Position numbers and translations under genes: made by a program. Under the pieces are notes generated by a model. It had not been told where the DNA came from. It did not search any database and saw nothing but the letters and a program-made list of their open reading frames with translations. Shown one piece after another: positions 13,201 to 25,100 of a stretch of 64,000 bases of DNA; the stretch's first letter is position 1, and each line of letters begins with the position of its first letter. The DNA lies in assembly GCA_040954595.2 (NCBI GenBank), contig CM082581.2:13702001-13766000 (forward strand). The letters are read 5' to 3'. The stretch comes from Balanoglossus misakiensis. Its lineage: Eukaryota > Hemichordata.

Positions 13201-15019
13201 ACAAGGACCGTAACGCAATGAGTCAGACCATTACAACAAACTTTGTATGCGGCGCTAATTTGCTGATAGGTGTGAAGTTCTCCTGGTTTTATGAGAGGGT
13301 GTGGTGGGAAGCTTTGACGTCCATGGGAAGTGATATGACCGAAGAAATTATCGCAATTACCACGGAATGTGACATCTTGTATGATGATCATTTCATATCT
13401 GTTTGACGACCGTTCTTTCAATTAAAGATGGCGTCTGTAGAGGCAACGGACAAATTCTGGTGCAAAACATTCAGCGCTGCCTCGCAGATACTCGCGCAGC
13501 AACAGGTGCTGTCAACTTTATTGCGTCGACCCCCACTATGTGTTAAAATATTCTGCTCGCGGCGCTCGAAATTCTTCGGCATAGTAAACCGCAGTAAATT
13601 ATATCCCGAAACTAAGCAAGTCGCAGATCGAACATTCTGCCAAATACCCACGTGACCGCTCTGTCTTCATAAATGATCGCTTATTCCTGATCCGTGTTAA
13701 CCTCTACCTATCTGCAGACAGCCTTTATAGACTGAGGAGTACAGTTGTAGGGGTTCCCTACAGGTCAAGCATTCGTGCATATGACAAATCGTCAAGACGA
13801 TCTACCACAGTGTTTTGTGGGGAGCCTATAGTCTCTGTCAATTAATCAGAGAGTATATTTATGTGGAAAACTGGATACACGGAGTGTTGGCTTTTTTACC
13901 ATGATGTGGTAAAATTTAATTCGGTGCGCTTCTTACTTAGAGCGGTTTGTGGACGCCTGAGATATGAGTTCACGTGTAATCAATTCACCGCCCTCGGAAT
14001 GGGCATCTTGACGACTGACAGATTACAGCCACCTCTCGCCACGGCTAGTGTTTACACCAACAGGCAAACAAAAACAACACAAAATATACACGGACGTGGA
14101 GAACACAAACAAAATAATATAGAAGTGCGAAGCTGAGCAGCTTTCCATTTATTACACACGGTTGTGCACCGCCCCGACCAACGAAACCCATTGCTTTCTG
14201 TCGGCTCAACGAATACCTGATACACACACGCTTAGACCAAGACTCGTCATGACCATCAAACTGCCGGAACGGGATTACCTACAGTAACTGCATTGATGTC
14301 AATGGTTAGAATTTCTCTGCGAGAAAACCGTTACACATCCGTCTTGTTCTCGCGAGCACTCAGAAGCGTACGCTCGGACCGCCGGAAAAACCTGACTAAT
14401 TGAACGAAAAATACAGCCATCCATCTTTGTGCCCCCCTTGAATATTATTGACCAGAACGTAAACGCTCGAAGCATGTGTTTGTCAGTTCTTTGCTGGTAT
14501 GCATGCATGAAGTTATTCGCATTAAGAAAACGGTCTACTGGAGTCGAAGCCATGATATACAGTTCTGTATGTGTTTTAACAGAACGAACTTTGTGCTCAA
14601 AAATATTTCTCCCTTTTCTCTTGCAGCGAAAAAGGCGGGATGATAATGTTTGGAGCTGCACTTTTCAAGAACAATATTCAGAAACACATTTCTCGATGTT
14701 TCGGTCCGTGGCGCACCCAGATTGGTACCTGGGCTTTGGAAAATACGGACAAACCAAAAACGGACAGCGGATAAGGCGCGGTCAGAAAGCGACGGAGTTT
14801 TTGAAAAGGGAGGTGCCGGAGGAAGCCGAACTTACACACAGTCAAAGACTGGAAAAACAGCGAATTTTTGGCGAATTGTTCAGGACTTCTCGCCGTGCGT
14901 CGCGGTCGAAAAAGGACTCGCGGTCACACGACAAAGATGACAAACGGCCGCGCAACAAGAAGAAGAAGACGAAGAAGAAAAAGGAGAAAGCGTCGCCGCG
15001 GTCAAGTACAGAGCGGTAG
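10260..15019 (+). CDS. Fgf8/17/18: FGF8/17/18-type fibroblast growth factor, last two coding exons (5' partial)
   Basis: Exons 10260-10366 and 14627-15019. The first (107 bp, entering in phase 1, leaving in phase 0) encodes RLIIEGDNFDSQVTIRGEKT followed by GAYLCMNHKGKVFSK, the beta-trefoil segment that reads RLIVETDTFGSRVRVRG...GLYICMNKKGKL in vertebrate FGF8. The second has a conserved core containing HPDWYLGFGKYG and RRGQKATEFLKRE, aligning with EGWYMAFTRKGR...HQREVHFMKR of FGF8. It ends in a strongly basic tail of about 40 residues rich in Lys/Arg. Secreted ligand for FGF receptors; the basic tail probably binds heparan sulfate. Splice sites are clean (TTTTAACAG acceptor, GTAAGT donor, TTGCAG acceptor). 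The intron is 4.26 kb. Signal peptide and N-terminal exons were not found. Family is secure; placement in FGF8/17/18 rather than FGF9-like rests on the exon boundary and alignment and on the neighbouring nucleoplasmin gene. Confidence 0.9.
10367..14626 (+). other. FGF intron, no internal gene seen
   Basis: The 4.26-kb intron contains no coding stretch I can support on either strand. A run of 10 or more C at about 12174-12185 and one TGACGTCA at 12960 are the only simple features noted. Confidence 0.7.
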
Positions 15020-17715
15020 CCCTAGATAATTTACGTAGAACTTCATCAATAGATGGTAGCAATATATAGTCTGAGGGCGCACTGACCGAGGAGATGAAGA
15101 GATGGAGTAAACGGAGAAATGCCATGAAGGACGCGCATGTGCAGCAACCAAAAACAGGACGAGTCGGATTTGAAAACGAACGGCGTCCGGCAAATCATCC
15201 TCCTTACTCCCAGGCATGCGTATATCCCAGTCGTTTCAACTATGTGGTCAATCCATGTACATTTATGATTTGGATATTTTTATATTGAACTGTGTAATTT
15301 ATATGCCAAAATGTGGTAAAGGCTTACATGAGAGAAGTTTTCTATATATTTAAATATTCTATTCTAATTTATTTTGCGATGTATTATACTTTGTACGATA
15401 TGTATTTAAAGCATTGAAAATGATGCGACAACGACACACCCTTGTTTGGGATATGTTTCAGTATCACCAACTGTTCCAGTATGGTATGATCGTATTTTTT
15501 CTCTATTGGGCAACAAGTGGTTCAACAAGCAACCTAGTACATGTATCGGGGGTGACGTAATACCAATTGGTATCAAGTTTTACAGCTTCCCCCAACTAAC
15601 TACGCTATAACTGCAACTAACACGCGAGGAAACAACGGCAATTTATTGTGCTTAAACGATCAAGGTTCGACAGTTTTCACGGAATTAAACTACACAGAAA
15701 TGATGTCATACCTAGAAACCAGATTACATTTTGATGTGTGTACCTTATTTTCTGCTCCCCTGGCAATTACACCTGGTGTGTACGCTTTTATCCTGTTGGC
15801 ATTGTTTTTCCAATCTTTAGATCAACATGGCCGACAAGAACGGCGTGGCTGCTGTGATTGGTTGTTTTGTAACCAATCAGCTACTTGTCGCCAAAATATG
15901 CAAATACAATGGATCAAATTGTTTTTAAAGTTAGGCTGCCATTTTCTGAACATTATATGTCCAAGACAAACCGACCCTACAAGCTGACTTGAGCTCTAGT
16001 TTGTTCATTTGTATCTATGTTACATTCTGAGTTTATCAACCACGCCATTGATTACGTCTTACGTTCTTTCTGTCGGCTTTACCATCGTGCCAAAAGTATG
16101 TATTCTGACGGGAAACTAAAGAGAGACAAACTTGGAAAAGAGCATTTTGTCCGGGTGATAGCGATGGGATAAAAGGACCGTGTACTGTCCAATAATGACG
16201 ATGGGTGCTCTATTTCGGTGTTAATGAAGAACTGGAATTGAAGTGGATTCGCCCAACTGTCTTAAACACGCTCTCCCCCGTAGAAAGTGGTCTCTTCCCT
16301 GTGATTGCACAAATCGCGCTAATTGTGGTGTTGGAGGTTTAATCGGGGTTTACTGGACCAAGTCCTCTGGGATACACCAGGAATATAAATTGAGCAAACT
16401 AACGACGACCGCATTTATCTTACCTCATCTTTTGGCATTTCTAAAATTTAGCCTTTTATAGGAAATTTTTACGTAGCGGCACCAAAGGCGCCTAGGAAGG
16501 TCTCCAAACACTGTTTTGACTGATCTTAATGATTTCCCTTACGTCACGACGCGACTTTTTGCATAATTATACATGTATGCAGCTCGAATGTCGAGTAACC
16601 TGTACAAACTTTGTTAATACGGGCACAATCAGTGTGTGACGTTTGCATGCAAGGTTTTCATTGCAAGCAAGGTTGACATACCTGAGACATACCGGTGTGG
16701 ACCAAAGTATACTTAGTTTGACGATGGAAATTATTTTCGAGATTTGTCGACCAGTGACGATTTACCAATCTTCACGTAACACATATTCAACGAACTACAG
16801 TCATATACAATTACAATTCAATATTGGGATACATTGAACACAAATGAACACGACACGTGCCAATATTTTATCAACTAGCTGTGACGTCACTTTTTCATCT
16901 AACTACTTCCATTTCTTCACAATATTCTCACTCATCATTTCGGCTTCATTCACAGAATCTCTTCATTATCTACCTGGTTCGTTCACAACCAGCAAACAAA
17001 GACAATCGAGAATTAATTGACAAGTTTGGTAATGACCTCTAACGTTAAAGATACCACGACTTTCCTAAAGCAAATTAATTCGGGTCAAATCTTCCAAACA
17101 ACGGTGATCTTTTCATTTATACTCTACTCTCTATAACTTATTCACTTCGACTAAAGATGTTTCTGTGTTGAAATGTAAACCTACACACACACCCTAGTTT
17201 TATACCAGGGCATTATGGGTGTTAGTACTATTTCTTCTTCGACTTTGAGCAAACTACCAAGCTAGAGCAGTTTGTATTTTCCGAGTTGTTGCTCAGCATG
17301 TTACACTCGTCTAGCAAAGCATTAAAGATTATAATAAACAAAAAAGACAACCACAGGTTCGATTCAGACCTGCAAATAGCATTCCTATTGTGATCAGAAA
17401 AAAACATATATGTATATATTATATTCTATTCCATAACTGTACCGTTTTTCGGCGTTACTGTTGAACGTGTAGCTCGTTGTATGTACTTAGTCACGAGGAG
17501 ACCACAGGAAAGAAGTTGTAAATGTTTTCTACTGTCGAAGTTGTCATCTATGTTGTATTTTTTTATTTCCCAGTTCAAGTTCCTGTGCCAATTTGTATTT
17601 TTTGTTATAGTTCTTCATTTCTGGACAAAATATGAATTCACGTGAAGTTGTTAACTATACTGTTGAAGCAATCCCTAAAGGTGCTAAACTCAATAAAAAT
17701 TATGGTTATCCAAGT
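15020..17715 (+). other. FGF 3' untranslated region (inferred)
   Basis: After the stop at 15017-15019 the sequence becomes AT-rich, with several ATTTA pentamers around 15345-15410. Small open frames inside it resemble nothing. Two poly(A) signals follow, at 17333 and 17692, so a UTR of about 2.3-2.7 kb is likely. AU-rich elements would fit a short-lived signalling mRNA; that is inference. Confidence 0.55.
17692..17697 (+). terminator. FGF poly(A) signal
   Basis: AATAAA followed within 30 bp by a GT-rich stretch (CTGTCTGGTTGTC). An earlier AATAAA at 17333-17338 is an alternative site. Confidence 0.5.
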
Positions 17716-20700
17716 TGAATCTCTGTCTGGTTGTCATGGTTACACTGAAGGGGACGACGGGATACAATATGGCTGACATTGTGAGAATCAATGGCTGAGT
17801 GACTGCATTGAAATAATTATGTTCTCAAAACAATACACTCATTAACGCTAAAATTACATATCTTCCGTTTTTGCAAACGTTGTTTCATACCTGGAAATAT
17901 TGTTTACTGTCTATGAAATTAAGAAAAGTATGTAGTATGCGCCATGTAGAAACAATCTATAAAGGAGCAAGCACATAAGATGTTCGAGATCTCTCCTGCC
18001 TTGAGTTCACTTTGAGGACAACGAACTACAAACACAGAAATGATGAATTGGTGTTAATATTTCAAGAGAGAATCCCACGCTCATTCAAATTTATTTCACA
18101 CTAAAGCTAAATGCACCGACCTTTTCACCCGAAAAATTAATGTTGAACTGGTTTCCATAAATCTGTTGCAACCGAAAGTTCACCTATTGTCACATGTATT
18201 AGAAATCTGTAATGATGGTTCTAAAAATAAGAACACTAAATTATATCTGTGTGATTTCAGACCTTAAAGGTGCTTTTTGAAGCATGAACTGCTGATCTTT
18301 AAAACACTCCACACTATAAATGAAATAACATAAACATGAGTGGTGATGATGGTTGGAGTATGGGTCAAGCCTACGAAAAAACACGTTATCAGGCTGAGAG
18401 ATTGCTTTCCCCACAAATACACAATTCTCTTTGACGTTGCTAAGTTAAATATGGAAGTAGTCCCCACATAGACTCAGTGTAAACAGCCAATTCCACGTAT
18501 TTGAAAACCTACAACATAAATGACAAAGTAATTTGTGCACAATTAGGGAGTTGGCTACAGAACCGATGATCCCCTGTTGAAAGCGGTAGATGACCAAAGC
18601 ACGACGGGAACATTCAATTTTGTCATTTTCCTTTTATATATCACCCACGCAATATTTCCATGCCAGAAAAATGAAAATATTCTAAGTGTTGGGTGGTCTT
18701 CTAAATGACAACCATACCTGAGCCGCCGATTAAGTTGTAACAAATTGGTATACATGCTGACGTCATGAACATATCTTACAAATAATTATCCTGTTTCCAT
18801 AAAGAACTCACAACAATATTGATTGCCACAAAATTGCGCTCAACGATCAAATCACGGTGATTTTACGTCAAGAAAAGTGCAGAGTTAATTTCACAGTGAC
18901 AACAACTTGGTTGAAGCGAATTAACAAGCTCCCAGTGGGAAAGTCAATGTTTGTGGGGGCGAAGACGATCACGGGGCACCAGATCAACAAGATGACGTCA
19001 GCAATGCCCGCTACTGCAGCTCGTCAACAGTGACGTCAATTAAATTACGTCACACGTGTTTCAATGCGTCAGGTGTTGTTCAGTCGCTTTTAAAGTCACT
19101 AATGATATACGAACTTCTTAATAAAGAGAATGAGAAAGTAAAACACGGACCTGCATCAATTACATTCACGTTAAAACTTAGTAGCGGTTGTTAATCGTTG
19201 ACGAACTGTACACTATCGGCCACACGAGATCTCGCAGACTCTCGTTAAGTTCGGAAAATGGTCTATTCTGAGACGTGTATGTTCAAATGGAAAGTAAACG
19301 TACAAAACTTCCAGCTTTCTGCCACAACTTGCACATTAGTTAATGGTTTATCCACTATGACATTCAATGACACGAGAGTCGTGCATTGATTTATTTGATC
19401 AATCAACTGCCGCGCGGTTTTAATGTCTCAAACATTCCAAGTTGGAGCCAAAACAGGAGTATTACTCCGATAGTATTACACGGAAGCATAGCAAATTTCA
19501 CCCACTCAAAATTTTGCCAAGATAATTTTTACGGAAATATACCATTGCGAATAATTTGTTATCATGACGTCCCAATTGGGAACAAACACTTTCTCGTGAC
19601 GTCATGCCGACTTTACAAATGATTGTTTCATTATTTGAAGTAAATTACAGCATTTAGCGATTAAACGCACGAGATTTTGACGTCATGTCATCTTTAATGT
19701 ACACTCGTTTTCTCTACAAGGGCCGACTTTAAGACTTTTCCATTATTTTCTTTCTTCTATGTCAAATTTTAACAATAAATTAATATTTTGTTCAATTCAT
19801 CGCTAATTTCCTTGACGCATTTGCTCTATCACGACTAGTAAAGTCTGACGTGAAAATAGTCACACAAGTTTAGCACAAGCAATGTACTCTTGCATGCCAT
19901 GGGCACCCTCTAATCCACGCTTTCTGTCTGTCCGCCGACACTTTGCTTATGATAAAACCTGTCATTTCTGAATGAAATATTCAGAAAGCGACTTTCAAAT
20001 CATTGAATTTATTCTGAAACCTATACCTCACGACATAAGCTGTCGAGCTCTTTTAGGGTCATTTACCTTTTGAAGCATGGTCTGGCCGTCAATACCGTTT
20101 GGGTGCGTTATTTCTTTCCCCTCTCCAGTCATAAAAAATCTCCAATGAAAGGGATGTTTGACCCGGGACAGGTGAGCCCGGTCGTTTAATGCCCAGAGCC
20201 CGCATATTTGGTGATAATCCGACCACACTGACAGAGGATGACCTGAATACACTGACAATCAGGTCTGTCTAACTACTTCCGACTCCAATCTCAACTTGAC
20301 ACCGCCCTTTTTTATCTTCACTGTCATGACGACATACACCAAGCAGTTATTACATAGCTACAAGATCCGCGTGTGTAAAAAGTTATTCTCGTCTGTTGAC
20401 GGTTTTTACAGGTAGGAAGTTGTGAAAAGTTTATACAGGCAGCCACTCTCAGAATGACCCACCCCCCCCCCCTAAAAAACACCCCAGCCTCCCAGGTAAT
20501 ATTGTTAGTCTCCGGGTTATTTTTACGAAGATAAATGCGCAAGGTGTTATTTTTGTGAGGTATATTCTTGGCAGATACGATATTCAAAACACTCCGCATG
20601 AGAAAGTAATTTCGCCTTTAGCTGTAGACCTTGACTGTTATTGTGTGACGCACCTTCCATTCAAATCCGATATGCGCAATTCACATCAACAGCATTTTCC

Positions 20701-21359
20701 CCTTATCTTTTGCCCGTGCTACCTTTAAAAATTAACTGTAAAGTCCTTTGTGAACGCTTTCAAAGACCACACAAAGGATATGCAATGAAATTGTACTTTT
20801 CATAAGAAAAATAACCAGTGCTTGGGGGGGGGGGGAATGCGCATGAAATATTTTGACATTGCACTAGGCCAAGACCCTGTGTCACTGCAAGGTGACATTG
20901 TTTTTCTACAGTGATGGGTTGACAGGCCTTTAAAGTGTAACCTTGGTGGTGCCAAACTTTAATGGCCAAAGTCATCCAAGCCTTTGGGCGATACTTATAA
21001 GTGACACAAATTAACGAGCTCCTACCTGTTTACTCTTGAATCTGTGAATGGTCTTCATTCAGACGGAAAATTCAAACATTTGCAAGGAACCTGTGTGTAA
21101 ACAAACAGCAAGTCTAAATGTATGACAGTAAATGTATTACTATGATTTTAAGCTTAGAATAATAAAAACACAGTTTAATCAAATCCAATAAAATAAGTAT
21201 TCATCTACGACCTATTTGGAATTATTTCAGTAAGTTATAATGTCCAGCATGCATGCATGTTAAACTTTCAGTACATAAAAAATACACACTTCTCATCTCA
21301 TCAGGTACACATGATCAAAATCAAGAGCAGTAGGAATGAAAAACAAGTCAGTCTCTCCA
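17716..21359. other. Intergenic region between convergent FGF and nucleophosmin genes
   Basis: About 3.6 kb between the inferred ends of two tail-to-tail genes. No coding potential recognised. It contains the cluster of TGACGTCA palindromes listed separately, a 10-base C run near 20461 and a 12-base G run near 20824. Confidence 0.6.
18758..19685. promoter_or_regulatory. Cluster of five perfect CRE palindromes (TGACGTCA)
   Basis: Perfect octamers at 18758, 18993, 19031, 19597 and 19678, with near-matches at about 19046 (TTACGTCA) and 19565 (TGACGTCC). TGACGTCA is the full binding site of CREB/ATF bZIP factors. Chance expectation is about one per 65 kb. The cluster lies downstream of the FGF gene and downstream of NPM, so a distal enhancer role is possible but not shown. 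Confidence 0.45.
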
Positions 21360-22101
21360 GAAAGCCAATCGCATAAATTTATTCAAATTATACAACTATG
21401 GCATTGGTACAAATAAGCATATTGATATGTAATGCTAAGGTCTATTACATTTTAATCAAAAAAGGCCAAGACATATGTTTTTCACGTGTGCTGAGAATGG
21501 AATAAACCGAATGAAAAACAGCATCTGCACAACAAAATTGGCCTATCTGTAACACACTTCATGATTTGCTTGGAAATTTACTGAATTAGACTTTACGCTT
21601 CTATTATCCAATCATAATACAGCTAACATTTTATTTGAGATAAATGTTTCAAGGTGTACGATGCAATACAATGTAAGGAATTCTGTGGCAAAAATTCTAA
21701 AAGAAAGTATATATGGCGGGGCAGTGAAAAAAGAGGTTTAAAAATATCAAAATATTTGTGGGTTTTGCTTCTTCACTGATCACACAGGGTCAAAGGTCGC
21801 AGAAATGATGGTTTTTGTAAGACTGACTCACTGTAGAAATAAAATAAGTAGAAATGAAGAACATAATTCAGCTTGTAGAACTGTAATGCCACACAAAATA
21901 AAAATGTATGCAGTGACATCATCGACATCATTTGGAACCCACACATCGTACATCACTATCACAAATTAAAGATGACTACTTTTTGACAGCATTTAATAAA
22001 TTCTATTACATATTTGAGACACAACTGTTTCATGATTATTCTGTGAGTTTCACAACCAAATTAAAAATTTTCTGTTTGTGTCAAAAGGCAAAAACTTGGA
22101 G
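21360..22101 (-). other. Nucleophosmin 3' untranslated region (inferred)
   Basis: Downstream (minus strand) of the stop codon at 22102-22104. Minus-strand AATAAA signals lie at 21630-21635 and 21378-21383. No open frame of interest. Confidence 0.5.
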
Positions 22102-25100
22102 TTATGCTTTCAGGTTCGTCTTCTGATGCCATGACCACAAGTCCTTGATTTTCTGTTGAAATAAAAAAACAAAAAAATACAAATGTTAAAAAGATGGTCT
22201 GAAACTGCAAGAAGGAGAGTCGGCAGTTGAGAGTGGATCAGTGCTCACGACACAAAAGTCTGGAGTGTTTAAAAGAAGCCCTTTCAAAAGTTGACTTCTC
22301 AAACACAGCATACATCAAGTCTGAATGACAGTGCAAGTTTGCTCTTGCTTGTAGTTACTGGAATGCACTTGAGGTAAAGTTGACACTCAAGTGCGTCCGG
22401 GGTTTGTGTACATATTTGCAGATGTTGACTACGGTCAGATGTACAGACTGTTGTGCTGTTGCTGAATCCATCCACTCTCATCACAATTTATGCAAGTTGG
22501 GAGATATTATTAAACTAATATGATATTCGCTTCAATGTGGGATTACAGAAAGAGGTCTCATGAAAGTACATAACAATTTCCACAATACAGAATCGTGGTT
22601 AAGCTACACTCTGAAGACCCAAGAAAGTGTCGTCCCTAAATGTAACTACTATGCTCGCACTTTGATCTTCCACTAGCACAAATGTGTGCCTTTGGCAGCC
22701 TTAGTTCCCCCCCCCTCCCCCCCAGTTTTGGAACAAGACTACATGTAGGTCAGAATGATGAGTGATACATGCACAAAAGACAGACAACACCCCTGCCCCT
22801 TCCCCCCTCTCTCTCTCAAACCACAATGTTGAATTATGAACCAACCATTCACTCCTCAGAGCTTTTCTGAATTCAAAACACAGTCTCTGCACTTCAAACA
22901 CAAATGCATTACAATCAAACAAAAAACCAACAAACGCATTCCTGTCTTACAATACTCACCGGGAATATTTGTTGTGGCTTTTTTATTTTCAACTGGACTA
23001 TTTCCTGTTTACTCGAATTGGCCGCGAAAAAAAACCTTGCCGCGATGAAACCAGAGCCGAGACAGAATAAAAAACGTTCGCTAATTTCGAAGTAATTGCG
23101 GTACACTCCATTAACTGTTTTCAACAGTTTTTTCTTGATCCAGTATTTACACTAATTAGCAAGCCTAATTGCAGTCTTCACACAGACATTTTGTTGACAT
23201 GTGAAGCCAAACTAAACAGCAGGCCCATTTACCGCCAGAGTAATTGAAAGCTTGAACTGCGCACTGGCCAATGCCGAAGATCTCTCTGATGTCAACACGC
23301 ACTTCTGTAGAAAATCGACTCCAAAATTGATCGAAACAATGTAAACGCTCCGATTTCGGGAAAGAATACATATACAGAATACAGATGCCGGCGACGTACA
23401 AAGGCAGGAGGTTACATCAAACAGCTCCAAGGAAGTCATATTTGAGCAGAGAAAACATGGTCTTTGTTGATAGTGACTTTACAAACACCTGGGATATGAA
23501 CAATAAATTTGGGTGGATGGGTGGGTGGGGGGCGGGGGGGCAGTACGCTAATGCCCACGGGCTGTTTTCAATGCAAACCTCAGTAAAATCCCTACATATG
23601 TAATTCTCTGTGTATGCTAAGCTCAAGAACACTAGGCGGCACTGATTTGGGCCATTAAGCCCTATTGTTGCCTAATTACCAACTAATACCTCATAATTAT
23701 GAGACTTTTGGCCCCATTTACTTTTCAAACCAGCGTTATTGTTAAGCGACCTCTCTTTCAAGCCCCAGTGTTGTTTCTGGAATGGAAAGGTGCCCCAGAT
23801 CTTTTCACAAGCAACCAGGAGCATTGATGAACCAGGATGAGCTAACTGCACATCTGAAAAGCACTCTCTCATAATTAGCCACATTACACCACTGCTCTGA
23901 TCGACAGAGATAAGATTCACCCCCTGGACCTACCTTTGCGTCTTCAACCTTGTATTTGTTCCGCACCCAATTTTCAAATTTGGGCTCTTTCTTGGGCAAT
24001 GCTGGCGACTGCAAAAAATGAAAATGTACACAGTATGAGATTAAAATCAACAGAGTAGAAGTGTTTGTTAGGTCTGAGAAGTTTACAGTTATGTCCTCAG
24101 CTGATAAATAAAGTAAACTTTCCCTTAAAATATGAGATTCTGATGTTGGTTACCGTTACTTTCCATGGTTGCTAATACGAACGCATGCTGCCCTTTGGGG
24201 TTGTTGGTCTAATGTGTGTATGCAAAATTCAGACTTATCAACGAATGTTGCAAAAATTGTATACATCAATGTAGAAATACTGCAAAAAGACTTTTTTCAT
24301 CTTTTTTCCCTTGACAATCTGAATCGTCAAATTTTGAAAGTCTTCTTCCACTGCAAAGTGCCCCCCCCCCCCATTTAAGACCTTGCATAAAGACTGACAA
24401 TAAACCTCCCCCCTGACACACCCACCAGTAGATAAGCTCCCCCCAAGCCCCGCCCCAACAAGAAAAGCCCTCTTCTCCTCCCTTCTTTTGTCCCCACTGT
24501 ATTTGAATATTACATCACAGGCAAGACAACACAAATCAAGAGCTTTGGGAAGTACATGAAAAGCTGGCTAAAACAAACAGGCTTTTGGAAACCAGGCCAG
24601 TTACACACCAAAGTATACTTACAGCTTGGTGTTGTTGATTCAGTAAAACATCCTAAACAAACAAGCAACAGCTACAATGTGTGTCCAAGCACTTTCACCT
24701 AACTGTACATGGTGTACACTGTTCTGGTATGTTAATGAGCCTACTGAGTGAACTTTTTGGTGGTATTTTTGCATTTTTGGTATAAATGCCATCTTTTCAT
24801 TCTAAACTATTCTCAGTATGTTGAAAACATCAGCCAGTAATCTTTAAAATCCACAATCTGGCATTGTTTTGATCATGATTTTTTTCATATAGTGGGAATT
24901 TACACCTGTAATCAACTTGCTGTCGACAGCTATACAACATGCAATAGAGCCATTGCCACAGGTTACAAACAGAAGCTCAGTTTATATTCAGAGACATTGA
25001 CGCATCATTTGCAAAGCCACACAAGCAAGCTATTCCCTCCATTACATTTCCACGAATAAAACCCTTAATCCTCCAAAACAAAAGATCTTGACACCATTAC

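Noticed and set aside
17350-17375. tRNA T-arm-like word GGTTCGATTCAGACC
   Set aside because: No A box, anticodon stem or acceptor pairing can be built around it.
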